Below the pieces are notes generated by a model. It was not told the origin of the DNA, did not search any database, and saw only the letters and a list, made by a program, of their open reading frames with translations. Of a stretch of 64,000 bases of DNA, positions 44,312 to 52,235 are shown one piece after another. The DNA is taken from assembly GCF_000757885.1 (NCBI RefSeq), contig NZ_JQCR01000003.1, positions 1,054,001-1,118,000 of the forward strand. The letters run 5' to 3'. The translations under genes were made by a program, and so were the position numbers. Position 1 is the stretch's first letter; each line of letters opens with the position of its first letter. Source of the DNA: Paenibacillus wynnii. GTDB lineage: Bacteria > Bacillota > Bacilli > Paenibacillales > Paenibacillaceae.

Positions 44312-44351
44312 ATTAGCCGTTACCGGCGGTTTTGGCGAACTCCATCGCCTT
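44302..44351 (-). ncRNA. Fluoride riboswitch (crcB motif)
   Basis: Read on the minus strand the element has GGCGATGGAGTTCGCC, AAAACCGCC, GGTAA, CGGCTAATG and ACTCCTACC in order. This is the consensus of the crcB-motif fluoride riboswitch: stem with GATGG loop, CCGCC/GGC stem, AUG and CUCCUACC pseudoknot strand. Its 3' end overlaps the terminator stem. With fluoride bound, the terminator is blocked and the CLC-F gene is expressed. Confidence 0.9.
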
Positions 44352-44364
44352 ATCAACTACTTTT

Positions 44365-44393
44365 AATATATCCGTAATTACTGCTTTGGTCAA
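44365..44393 (-). promoter_or_regulatory. Promoter of the fluoride riboswitch/CLC-F transcript
   Basis: TTGACC (44393-44388), a spacer of exactly 17 bases and TATATT (44370-44365) form a near-consensus sigma-A promoter on the minus strand. It starts right after the stop codon of the upstream gene, and transcription would begin just before the aptamer. Confidence 0.8.
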
Positions 44394-44408
44394 TCTTGAA
44401 CACTACGT

Positions 44409-45275
44409 TTAAGCCGATGTTCCTGTGGTTCCATCTGTAGCTTTCGGGGCTGTCTTGGTCGTTTCGTTAGCACCTCTTTTTCCTGAACGGTCGAGCTTTC
44501 CTGCTCCCTTATCTCCTGATCTTCCCGTAAATGTATTGTTCACGAATTCGGAGACTCTGGTGGTTAGTTTTGCTTTAAGCTCATCATATTGAGCCTGTGT
44601 GATCGTTTTGGCGGCCAGTTGCTTGTCCAGCTCGGTCACCAATTGAGTCTTGATCAAGTCTGTAATGGCTTGTACGGATACATTTTTCTCACCGGCGAGA
44701 GTGGCGAGCGATTTACCGGAGGTTAGGGCTGTTTTTAACTCCTCAGCGGTAAGGCCCAACAGCTTTGCAACCTCTGCATTAGCCAAGAGGGCTCCATGTC
44801 CGAAACCTCCACGACCGAAACCGCCTATACCGTCCTTGCCTTTAAATTTACTACCATCGAAAACAGCATTTACAGCACTGGTCGCTGGAGTGAGAACCTC
44901 AGCTTTCAACTTGTCATATTCAGCCTGAGTGATCTTGCCGTCTGCCAACCGCTTATCCAAGGCCTCTGTAATGGCTTTGACCTGAAGATCAATCACCTTC
45001 TGTACAGCGACACCCTTTTCAGCAGCAATGGCCGCAAGAGACTTCCCTAATTGTTGAGCCGTTTTCAGTTCATCTACTGTTAAACCCAGCAAAGTCGCAA
45101 TCTCGGAACTCGCTACCTTATGAAACAGAGCTCCCTTGCCTCCAAAATGGTTATATGTCTTCTGCACAACTTCTGCGGCACTAACATTACCCACAATGAA
45201 AACTCCGCTACCAGCAGTTACTGCAAGAGCTAAGACGCCTGCTACTAAAACATTACGTTTCCTATTCATTTTCAT
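44409..45275 (-). CDS. Secreted protein with two ~85-residue repeats
   Basis: The 288-residue protein has a signal peptide (about 1-34, ending VSAAE) and two homologous repeats at about 57-140 and 167-250. Each has I/VAxLLGLTxxELKTA, GKSLAxxAxEK, then TQAxYDxLKA. A glycine-rich GGFGRGGFGHG linker joins them, and the tail is rich in Lys, Thr and Gly. AGGAGG precedes ATG 45275. Similar helical repeats occur in exported Bacillota proteins of unknown role. It has no terminator before the CLC-F promoter, so some transcripts may read into the riboswitch. Confidence 0.7.
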   Translation of the reverse strand: MKMNRKRNVLVAGVLALAVTAGSGVFIVGNVSAAEVVQKTYNHFGGKGALFHKVASSEIATLLGLTVDELKTAQQLGKSLAAIAAEKGVAVQKVIDLQVKAITEALDKRLADGKITQAEYDKLKAEVLTPATSAVNAVFDGSKFKGKDGIGGFGRGGFGHGALLANAEVAKLLGLTAEELKTALTSGKSLATLAGEKNVSVQAITDLIKTQLVTELDKQLAAKTITQAQYDELKAKLTTRVSEFVNNTFTGRSGDKGAGKLDRSGKRGANETTKTAPKATDGTTGTSA

Positions 45276-45371
45276 GCCTCCTGGTTATTGTTGATACTTA
45301 CTTGTTAAGAATAACCAGGCTAGCTGAAAATTAGCTGAGTCTTGACTGAATGTTATCTGAATCCGTCCGAA

Positions 45372-46568
45372 TTAGATCAATATGGTGTTCCCGGATACCG
45401 CTGCGTCATCGCTATATTTTTTACTTCCCTCTAGCATAATCTCCAATTTGAGGATTTCCGAACGGCTAGCCAGCCGGATCGGCGGGCCCCAGGTCCCGAA
45501 GCCGGAAGAAACAACTACATGCAGCTTTTCTTTGCGAAGATAACCCCAATCCAACTCGAACAGACGTTTTGTAATCCAGTGGTTGGGTGCAATTTGCCCT
45601 CGATGAGTATGACCGGATAGCAATACATCCACTCCAGCCTTCGCTGCGACATCAAAACCCGTAGGTTGATGATCCATCATGATTACGGGCCGTGCAAGGT
45701 CAATTCCCTTAAGAAGCTCAGGTACGCTTAGTCGACCTGCTGTTTCCATGGCGTCTGCAGTTTTGTCTTTTCTCCCTACAATATAAGTACCGGCAACCTC
45801 TACAATCTCATCCTGTAGAACACGAATGCCTATGTTATCCATCACTTTTGTATACTGCTCAATAGAGCCGCCGTAATACTCATGATTCCCAAGGACGGCA
45901 TAAATGCCATACCTCGCTTTTAACTGTCCAAGCGTCTCGTCCATCCGATTGCGGATAAAAGGTTCAATACTGTCATCCAATACATCCCCGGGCAGCAGAA
46001 TCAGATCGGGCTGCATTTCGTTTATACGCTTCACTAATCTTTTCAAATGCCGATTCCCTACAATGTTACCCAAGTGCAGATCAGATGCAACCGCAATCGT
46101 AAGCGGCAGACTGTGTCCGGTAGATTTATCTATCTGTAAAGAATGGGTCCGCACCACACTGCTCCATGCATTTATAGATCCCCACACGAGGAAAACAATT
46201 AATAATACTACCAATGTACTGCCCGTTTCTAATACATACTTATCATGCTGAACACCCGTAAGACGCAGGACTCCATAGAAAATATCTGCTAAGGGCAGCA
46301 TGATTACGGCGAACTCCATGCAGGCTAAATAATAGGAGCCAATAACTTTGAACAATCTGCCTACGGGCTTTAGCGAGCGGGGTAATGGAATTCTACCCAC
46401 GACATAAGCAAAGGCAACTAACATAAATATGGACCAGAACCAACCTATAGAAATATTCGGTAACCCTTCCTGAACGAGAACCAAAAGATGATAACCGATA
46501 TAGAAATTAACCAGAATAAGAACAATCAGAACCGTAGATGCAGTACCCATTATTCGCAGTCTTTTCAT
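45372..46568 (-). CDS. Membrane-anchored metallophosphoesterase
   Basis: The 398-residue protein has four or five N-terminal membrane helices (about 1-135) and a calcineurin-like phosphoesterase domain. Metal-binding motifs are ASDLHLG (162-168), LLPGDVLDD (191-199), VLGNHEYYGG (225-234) and SGHTHRGQ. This is the YkuE/YaeI-like class that acts on lipid-linked or phospholipid substrates at the membrane. The substrate is not determined. Confidence 0.88.
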   Translation of the reverse strand: MKRLRIMGTASTVLIVLILVNFYIGYHLLVLVQEGLPNISIGWFWSIFMLVAFAYVVGRIPLPRSLKPVGRLFKVIGSYYLACMEFAVIMLPLADIFYGVLRLTGVQHDKYVLETGSTLVVLLIVFLVWGSINAWSSVVRTHSLQIDKSTGHSLPLTIAVASDLHLGNIVGNRHLKRLVKRINEMQPDLILLPGDVLDDSIEPFIRNRMDETLGQLKARYGIYAVLGNHEYYGGSIEQYTKVMDNIGIRVLQDEIVEVAGTYIVGRKDKTADAMETAGRLSVPELLKGIDLARPVIMMDHQPTGFDVAAKAGVDVLLSGHTHRGQIAPNHWITKRLFELDWGYLRKEKLHVVVSSGFGTWGPPIRLASRSEILKLEIMLEGSKKYSDDAAVSGNTILI

Positions 46569-46789
46569 CGTTACTCCCCATTTCCACTGAACTAACTTTA
46601 CTTCCTAATTTAAATCATATCACAAACCATTATCACTATATAAACTGCCCAACCACTCCCGCATAATTCCAGCAGTAAAATCCGCACTGAAGCCCCTAGC
46701 GAAAGAGCTACTACGATCCAATTGTAACTTTTTTCTATTTTATTAGTATAATTTAACAGCACTCAAATCAAATACTGAAGGAGAACTCA

Positions 46790-48148
46790 ATGATGATTAA
46801 CTCTTTACAATTCAAAATGAAGTTATTACTCGCTGCAGCCGTTGTTATAGTTACATTAGAAGGTGGGGTTCCAGTATCAGGCGTTTCTGCAGAAAAGGCT
46901 GTCCTAAGTAAAGGTGGTTCTGATTACAACAAAGTAGAGGCTCCATTGCTAAAGCCAATTTGGTCAACTTCAGTTGCTATATTAGATAAGGGTTCTGAAG
47001 ATTTGGCGGTTACCGCAATAGCTGAGAACGGCAAAGTTTTTGCTCTGCAGCCAAGCCATAAAATCGTTGCGCTAAATGCTTCAACCGGCACAAAGTTATG
47101 GGAATTCGGAAGTGAACTGGCCCCTCTTTTTACCTATAATAACGGGATGATCTATGGAATGACTAAGACCGGAGCATTGTATGCAATTACAGAAGCAGGA
47201 AAGAAAAGCTGGACAACCCCTATATCCTTTTCAAGTGCAGATAGTGTTCAAAAAATTGGGACAACCCTCTATGTTACACAATCGGAACAATTAGCCGCTG
47301 TTGATGCTGCCACAGGGAAGCTTAAATGGAAGATAGCTGAAGATAAAAATAATACTATTGGCTCAACCCATATCATGGAGACCGATGACGTCCTTATTAG
47401 ACAATATATCCAACAAGGAGCCATAACCGTAGGATTAATGGTGGCTTATGATGCTCGGACAGGTAAGAAGTTGTGGGCATATTCCCGACAGAATTCCCCC
47501 CTTGCCATTAAGGAGGGTCTACTATATTCGATTACAAGCTTGGAGATGCTTGATGATGATCCAATTAACCGCAAAATCAAAGTGTCCGTGTTCAATCTGA
47601 AGAGTGGTGAAATTAAGGGTGAACGCTTATACCGCTGGACGGATTCGGAGAATACAGATGGGGTCTTTAGATCAGGTGGTGCTTATGGATCTGCTTTTCT
47701 AGATGGTGATGATTTGTATGTATTTCAGGGAAGCAAGTTAGCGAAATATGATTTCTGGAACTATAAGGTAGATGCGAAACCTATCCAACAGTGGAATCAG
47801 GGCTTATATGATGGCATATATCCGCTTAATCAAGTCTATCAGCAGCGTATGTTTTACACGGAAAATAGAACAGGTACCTTATCAGCTCTTAAGTTAATGA
47901 ATGGGCAGATACTACACTTTAACCAGGGGGAGAATCCAGTAGTACGAACGGATATTTACGGAAATACAGTGTACACCGGACAGTCCGATGGTTTATTTCA
48001 TGCTTACGACCTCATGACCATGAAACCGATATTCACCGTGAATACCGGCTCCCGGGATTTTGCCCCTACTCTGAAAACAGGAGGAACGCTGGTTATTCAG
48101 ACAGGTGGTAAGCTTTTAGCTATTAAACTGCCCTCTTATCTAAAATAA
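46790..48148 (+). CDS. Secreted PQQ-type beta-propeller protein
   Basis: The 452-residue protein has a signal peptide (ending PVSGVSAEK) and repeated blades with the pattern A-x-D-A-x-T-G-K-x-x-W: ALNASTGTKLWEFG, AVDAATGKLKWKIA and AYDARTGKKLWAYS. These are PQQ_2/BamB-like repeats that form a scaffold. No catalytic residue for quinoprotein dehydrogenase activity is evident. AAGGAG precedes ATG 46790. It is monocistronic. Confidence 0.82.
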   Translation: MMINSLQFKMKLLLAAAVVIVTLEGGVPVSGVSAEKAVLSKGGSDYNKVEAPLLKPIWSTSVAILDKGSEDLAVTAIAENGKVFALQPSHKIVALNASTGTKLWEFGSELAPLFTYNNGMIYGMTKTGALYAITEAGKKSWTTPISFSSADSVQKIGTTLYVTQSEQLAAVDAATGKLKWKIAEDKNNTIGSTHIMETDDVLIRQYIQQGAITVGLMVAYDARTGKKLWAYSRQNSPLAIKEGLLYSITSLEMLDDDPINRKIKVSVFNLKSGEIKGERLYRWTDSENTDGVFRSGGAYGSAFLDGDDLYVFQGSKLAKYDFWNYKVDAKPIQQWNQGLYDGIYPLNQVYQQRMFYTENRTGTLSALKLMNGQILHFNQGENPVVRTDIYGNTVYTGQSDGLFHAYDLMTMKPIFTVNTGSRDFAPTLKTGGTLVIQTGGKLLAIKLPSYLK

Positions 48149-48164
48149 TCCTTTATACGTAGTT

Positions 48165-49028
48165 TCACATCGGTTCAATATGCACATGAACATTGGCAAC
48201 CTGATGCATCTGCTTCAATTGGTCTTCAATTTCTTCAGTAATGTCATGGCTTTCAATAACATTTAGAGTATGTTCCACTAGCACCGTTGTATCAACTAAT
48301 ACATTGTTGCCATGAATACGGGCTTTAATTTCTTTAATGGATTGAACACCCTCAACTTCTGCAACGGTTTGCTTCATAAGCTCAAGCTTATCCGCATCAA
48401 AGCCATCCGTTAGATCGTGTGTAGCCTTACGGAATATCTCCCAGGCTGTTTTGCAAATCATTAACCCGACAATCGTAGCCGTAACCGGATCAAGCCAGGG
48501 AATTCCAAATTGTGAACCTACGATCCCTACAAATGCACCGATACTTACCATTGCATCCGAACGGTTGTCTTGAGCAACAGCCATCATGGCGTTGCTGTTA
48601 ATTCTGCGGGCAAGCTTCAGGTTATATCTGTATACTGCCAACATCACCACCGCACACGCAGCGGCAGTCCAAGCTGAGATTAAATCCGGCGTTGTATGTA
48701 CAGGCTGAGCGAACTTGTTCACTCCTTGATAGAGTACCTCTAAGCCTACAATAATCATAATGAATGAAGCCACCAAAGAAGCGATGGTCTCCGCCCTAAA
48801 GTGTCCATAACCATGATTGGAATCGGGGGGTCTTCTCGAAATTTTGAGACCTGCCAGAACCGCTATGGAGGCCACAATATCCGTACTATTATTAAGACCG
48901 TCAGCAAGCAGGGCCTGAGATCCGGAGATCGTTCCGACGAACAGCTTAATGGCTGATAAAAAAATATATGCTATTATGCTAAGCCAAGCTCCTCTTTCGC
49001 CTTGTTTGATGTTATTGTATGTTTCCAA
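48165..49028 (-). CDS. Cation diffusion facilitator, probable Mn2+ exporter
   Basis: The 287-residue CDF protein has six membrane helices and a C-terminal cytoplasmic domain (about 205-287). The membrane metal site shows N46xxxD50 in ADGLNNSTD and D154xxxD158 in AQDNRSDAM. Zinc transporters normally have His in the second motif; the Asn/Asp-Asp/Asp set is known from manganese exporters such as MntE and MneP/MneS. GGAGG precedes the TTG at 49028. The 190-base leader has no riboswitch that I recognise. A weak MntR-like TTTGCCATAAG lies near 49099. Confidence 0.82.
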   Translation of the reverse strand: METYNNIKQGERGAWLSIIAYIFLSAIKLFVGTISGSQALLADGLNNSTDIVASIAVLAGLKISRRPPDSNHGYGHFRAETIASLVASFIMIIVGLEVLYQGVNKFAQPVHTTPDLISAWTAAACAVVMLAVYRYNLKLARRINSNAMMAVAQDNRSDAMVSIGAFVGIVGSQFGIPWLDPVTATIVGLMICKTAWEIFRKATHDLTDGFDADKLELMKQTVAEVEGVQSIKEIKARIHGNNVLVDTTVLVEHTLNVIESHDITEEIEDQLKQMHQVANVHVHIEPM

Positions 49029-49220
49029 AAGAAGACCTCCAAAGAATAGTATCGTTCCATACTACACGCCGGTGCATGGGTGGGTCTAGAGAAACAGTTT
49101 TGCCATAAGACGCAATAGTTACCCCTGCCAAATAGAGTTGGTTTGTTAAAAATATTTTGCCGTTCTGCAACACTGCCTCTCCTGCTCCATATTTCTCGAT
49201 AAAATAAAAAATTGCGCATC

Positions 49221-49260
49221 AAAAAACTCCTCCACAGCTATAGCTGTAAAAGGAGTTTTG
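49221..49260 (-). terminator. Terminator of the ferritin gene
   Basis: AAAACTCCT...ACAGCTATAGCTGT...AGGAGTTTT forms a long stem with a short self-complementary core, ending in six T on the minus strand. Confidence 0.8.
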
Positions 49261-49285
49261 GTGTCCGGATTTTCACTTTACTTAC

Positions 49286-49789
49286 TTATTCCGTTGGGAC
49301 AGTAAATGAACGAGATGCAAACTCTGCATCCAACATATAAAAGGCGTTGCTATCTTTATCAATTCGTTTTAGCTTCTGAATGATATTACTGAAAAGGGCT
49401 TCTTCTTCCACTTGCTCTTCGATAAACCACTTCAGGAAATGAATCGTTGCATGCTCGCGTTCGTCCAAGGCCAAGTCAGCCAAATGATAGAACTTCTTCG
49501 TATTCTGCTGTTCATGTGCAAATGCGTGTTCAAAGGCATCCAGCATGGAATCATACTCATTTTTGGGTTCCGGCAATGCAGCCAATGTGGCACGGAAGCT
49601 GCGATCATTGAGGAATTTATATATTTTCATAGCGTGAAAACGTTCCTCTTCTGCCTGTACTAGGTAGAAATTCGCGAATCCGTCCAGACTCTCACTGGAA
49701 CAATAAGCTGCCATCGCCAGGTACACATGTGCTGAATAAAACTCAAAGTTCATCTGTTCATTAAGAGCGTTCACTAATCCGTCTTTCAT
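49286..49789 (-). CDS. Ferritin
   Basis: The 167-residue four-helix protein is of the bacterial FtnA type. Ferroxidase ligands are visible in NEQMNFEFYSAHVYL (Glu), QAEEERFHAMKIYKF (Glu-x-x-His), EHAFAHEQQ and EEQVEEEALF. It stores iron as ferric oxide and limits Fenton damage. ATG 49789 is chosen because GGGGTGA lies nine bases upstream; the frame also has a TTG at 49798. It lies near the Mn exporter and the haem-stress genes, suggesting a loose metal-homeostasis neighbourhood. Confidence 0.92.
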   Translation of the reverse strand: MKDGLVNALNEQMNFEFYSAHVYLAMAAYCSSESLDGFANFYLVQAEEERFHAMKIYKFLNDRSFRATLAALPEPKNEYDSMLDAFEHAFAHEQQNTKKFYHLADLALDEREHATIHFLKWFIEEQVEEEALFSNIIQKLKRIDKDSNAFYMLDAEFASRSFTVPTE

Positions 49790-49951
49790 TGTACACAATC
49801 ACCCCTTTTTGATATTATGTATTTCCTGAATACTCTTGTATCTTATCACCGGGTCGATTTCACAGCAAGCCGTGCTAAAATGAGTAGTGTAGGGCAAAAT
49901 AACAGAACTGAAGGGATGATTATATATATGACTGGTATGGATGGAAATAGA

Positions 49952-51238
49952 ATGAAGATAAGAAAAGCTCACCTGCTTGCTCTACTTTTGTGTGGCACTT
50001 TAACCTTAAGCGGGTGTGGGGATAACGGCAATGCACAAGCCAATACGAGTTCTCCCACTCAGCAGCCTCCCTCACCGAAACCATCTGTGCCCACTAATGC
50101 CCCTGACAGCACTGAATCCCCGCGTCCAACGGAGGAAAACTCTATCGCAGCACAGATTGCCAATATGACGCTGGATGAGAAAATAGGACAAATGTTGTTG
50201 GTTGGTATTGAAGGAACCACGCTGGATGAGTCTGCTAGAAGGATGATCTCCGAAGACAAGGTCGGCGGCATCATACTATATGCGGATAATATCTCTAACC
50301 TCCAAGGAATGGTAAAGCTAATTAATAATCTTAAAAAAATAAATGTAGAGAATTCGATTCCCCTGTTTGTTAGTGTCGATCAGGAGGGTGGAAAAGTTAG
50401 TCGTATGCCAAAAGAGTTCGTCTCTATCCCTTCTAATAAAAAGGTAGGCGACACCAATAACGCCAAATTGGCCTATACGATGGGTGAACTACTGGGAAGA
50501 GAGCTGACCCTTACAGGGTTTAATATGGATTTTGCCCCGGTGCTTGATATTAACAGTAATTCACAGAATCCCATTATCGGTGATCGGTCTTTCGGAAGCT
50601 CCGCTTCTAGAGTTACTAAGATGGGTCTGGCCGAAATTAAGGGTTTGCGCAGCGAAAAGATGATCCCAGTGGTCAAGCATTATCCAGGACATGGAGATAC
50701 CTCGGTAGACTCACATCTTGAACTCCCTGTCGTGAATAAAACAGCCCGGCAGCTGGCCGAATTGGAATGGATTCCATTTCAGGCAGCGATTAAGGATAAG
50801 GTGGAAGCAGTAATGGTCGCCCATATTCTGTTTCCGAAGCTTGATCCTGACAAACCAGCATCCCTCTCCAAAGTAATTATAGGAGAACAGCTGCGTGGAG
50901 ATATGGGGTATGAAGGCGTAGTAATTACGGATGATTTGACTATGGGTGCGATTGTTAAGCATTTTAATTTGGGTACCGCTGCAGTTGATACTATAAAAGC
51001 TGGCAGTGATATTCTACTGATCGCCCACGGGTATGATAACGAGAAGCTTGTATTTAATAAAATCAAACAAAGCGTAAAGAATGGAACGATCTCGGAGGCA
51101 AGGATTAATGAAAGTGTTCAACGTATTCTAACTTTAAAGAGCAATTATCATTTAAGCGACAAAGAGACCGTTCCTGCTCCAGATCTGACGGCACTTAATC
51201 AGGATATTCGGGCTTGGCGTCAGCAGGTGGAGAAGTAA
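49952..51238 (+). CDS. GH3 beta-N-acetylhexosaminidase lipoprotein (NagZ-like)
   Basis: The roughly 428-residue protein has a lipoprotein signal (LLCGTLTLSGCG), a Pro/Thr/Ser-rich linker and a GH3 barrel. KHYPGHGDTSVDSHLELP is the NagZ signature with the catalytic His/Asp pair, and VITDDLTMGAI carries the nucleophile Asp. The enzyme removes N-acetylglucosamine from muropeptides outside the cell, for wall recycling. The frame extends to 49817; ATG 49952 gives a textbook lipoprotein signal, with ATG 49928 as the alternative. Confidence 0.87.
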   Translation: MKIRKAHLLALLLCGTLTLSGCGDNGNAQANTSSPTQQPPSPKPSVPTNAPDSTESPRPTEENSIAAQIANMTLDEKIGQMLLVGIEGTTLDESARRMISEDKVGGIILYADNISNLQGMVKLINNLKKINVENSIPLFVSVDQEGGKVSRMPKEFVSIPSNKKVGDTNNAKLAYTMGELLGRELTLTGFNMDFAPVLDINSNSQNPIIGDRSFGSSASRVTKMGLAEIKGLRSEKMIPVVKHYPGHGDTSVDSHLELPVVNKTARQLAELEWIPFQAAIKDKVEAVMVAHILFPKLDPDKPASLSKVIIGEQLRGDMGYEGVVITDDLTMGAIVKHFNLGTAAVDTIKAGSDILLIAHGYDNEKLVFNKIKQSVKNGTISEARINESVQRILTLKSNYHLSDKETVPAPDLTALNQDIRAWRQQVEK

Positions 51239-51251
51239 ACTTGCCTATGGA

Positions 51252-52094
51252 TTATGATCCGAAGGCTCTACGATATTGATTCGGCGGCATCCCTTCAACC
51301 TCTTTGAAGACTTTGATGAAATAACTGGATTGGCTAAAGCCAGCGCCCTGCGCGATTTGTGCCACCGATAACTCGCTGGAGACCAGCAGAAGTTTGGCTC
51401 TAGCGAGCCTGCAATCGGTCAGAAATCGGTTCGGCGTCTTTCCCATGATCACTCGGAACAACCTCAGAAAGTGGTAGTTGCTATATCCCGACAGTCGGGC
51501 CATGGAATCCAGTGTCCAAGGTCTTTCACATGCTCCATGAATGACGTCCGCAGCACTACGTATGGATCTTCTTACTTCCATAGGAACAGAGCCGTGAAGC
51601 GGCTCAGAGTTCTGCAAAAGGGTTCCCAGGACCTCATATAACAGCGCTGATAACCTTGGTTCGCTGTGGGTCTCATAATTAGCACTCAATCGGTACATCT
51701 CATCGAATATCGACTCCAGTCCTGTACCCAGATCAAAGGTAAAAAAACTTCCCCTTGATTGATCGACCTCTTCCAACAAAGGTAATGATATTTCGGTCTT
51801 AAAATGTATCCATCGGACATCCCAAGGCTCGCTAGGGTCGGAACCGTATTGCTGATAGGCACCCCGCGGGTATATAAATCCTCTCCCTTTTCCCATTTGA
51901 ATCCTTTCACCGTCATGAAAAACATAACCTTCTCCGCCAAATATTAAATGCAAATTGTAGCTGTTCAGGAATCCCTCGCCTCTTCGTTCCGTATGCTGCG
52001 GAAAATCAGTATAATGCCCAAGGAACTCAGGATAACATACATATTTATTAAAAGATGGTGTTGGCAAGACCCATTGCTTTTTCAACGGTTTCAC
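51252..52094 (-). CDS. AraC family regulator, next to the GH42 gene
   Basis: The 280-residue protein has an N-terminal cupin sensor (GEGYVFHDGERIQMGKGRGF) and a C-terminal double helix-turn-helix (WTLDSMARLSGYSNYHFLRL and VAQIAQGAGFSQSSYFIKVF). It starts at GTG 52094 with GGAG upstream and is divergent from the beta-galactosidase gene, which it probably activates in response to galactosides. Confidence 0.9.
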   Translation of the reverse strand: MKPLKKQWVLPTPSFNKYVCYPEFLGHYTDFPQHTERRGEGFLNSYNLHLIFGGEGYVFHDGERIQMGKGRGFIYPRGAYQQYGSDPSEPWDVRWIHFKTEISLPLLEEVDQSRGSFFTFDLGTGLESIFDEMYRLSANYETHSEPRLSALLYEVLGTLLQNSEPLHGSVPMEVRRSIRSAADVIHGACERPWTLDSMARLSGYSNYHFLRLFRVIMGKTPNRFLTDCRLARAKLLLVSSELSVAQIAQGAGFSQSSYFIKVFKEVEGMPPNQYRRAFGS

Positions 52095-52235
52095 AAGTCT
52101 CCATTCAGTAGTCTAACAAGCACGCAATATAGTTATACATTAGCAATATTATGTTATATATCATCATCTACCATAGATAATACAATAGAATGGTAAAGAT
52201 TAAAAAGCATATTTTTCATACTTTGGAGGGCGAAA

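Noticed and set aside
49029..49220. Long leader of the CDF gene as a metal riboswitch
   Set aside because: It does not match the yybP-ykoY manganese or NiCo consensus patterns that I know.
49817..49951. N-terminal extension of the GH3 lipoprotein gene
   Set aside because: It would place 45 polar residues before a lipoprotein signal peptide; the start at 49952 is far more likely.
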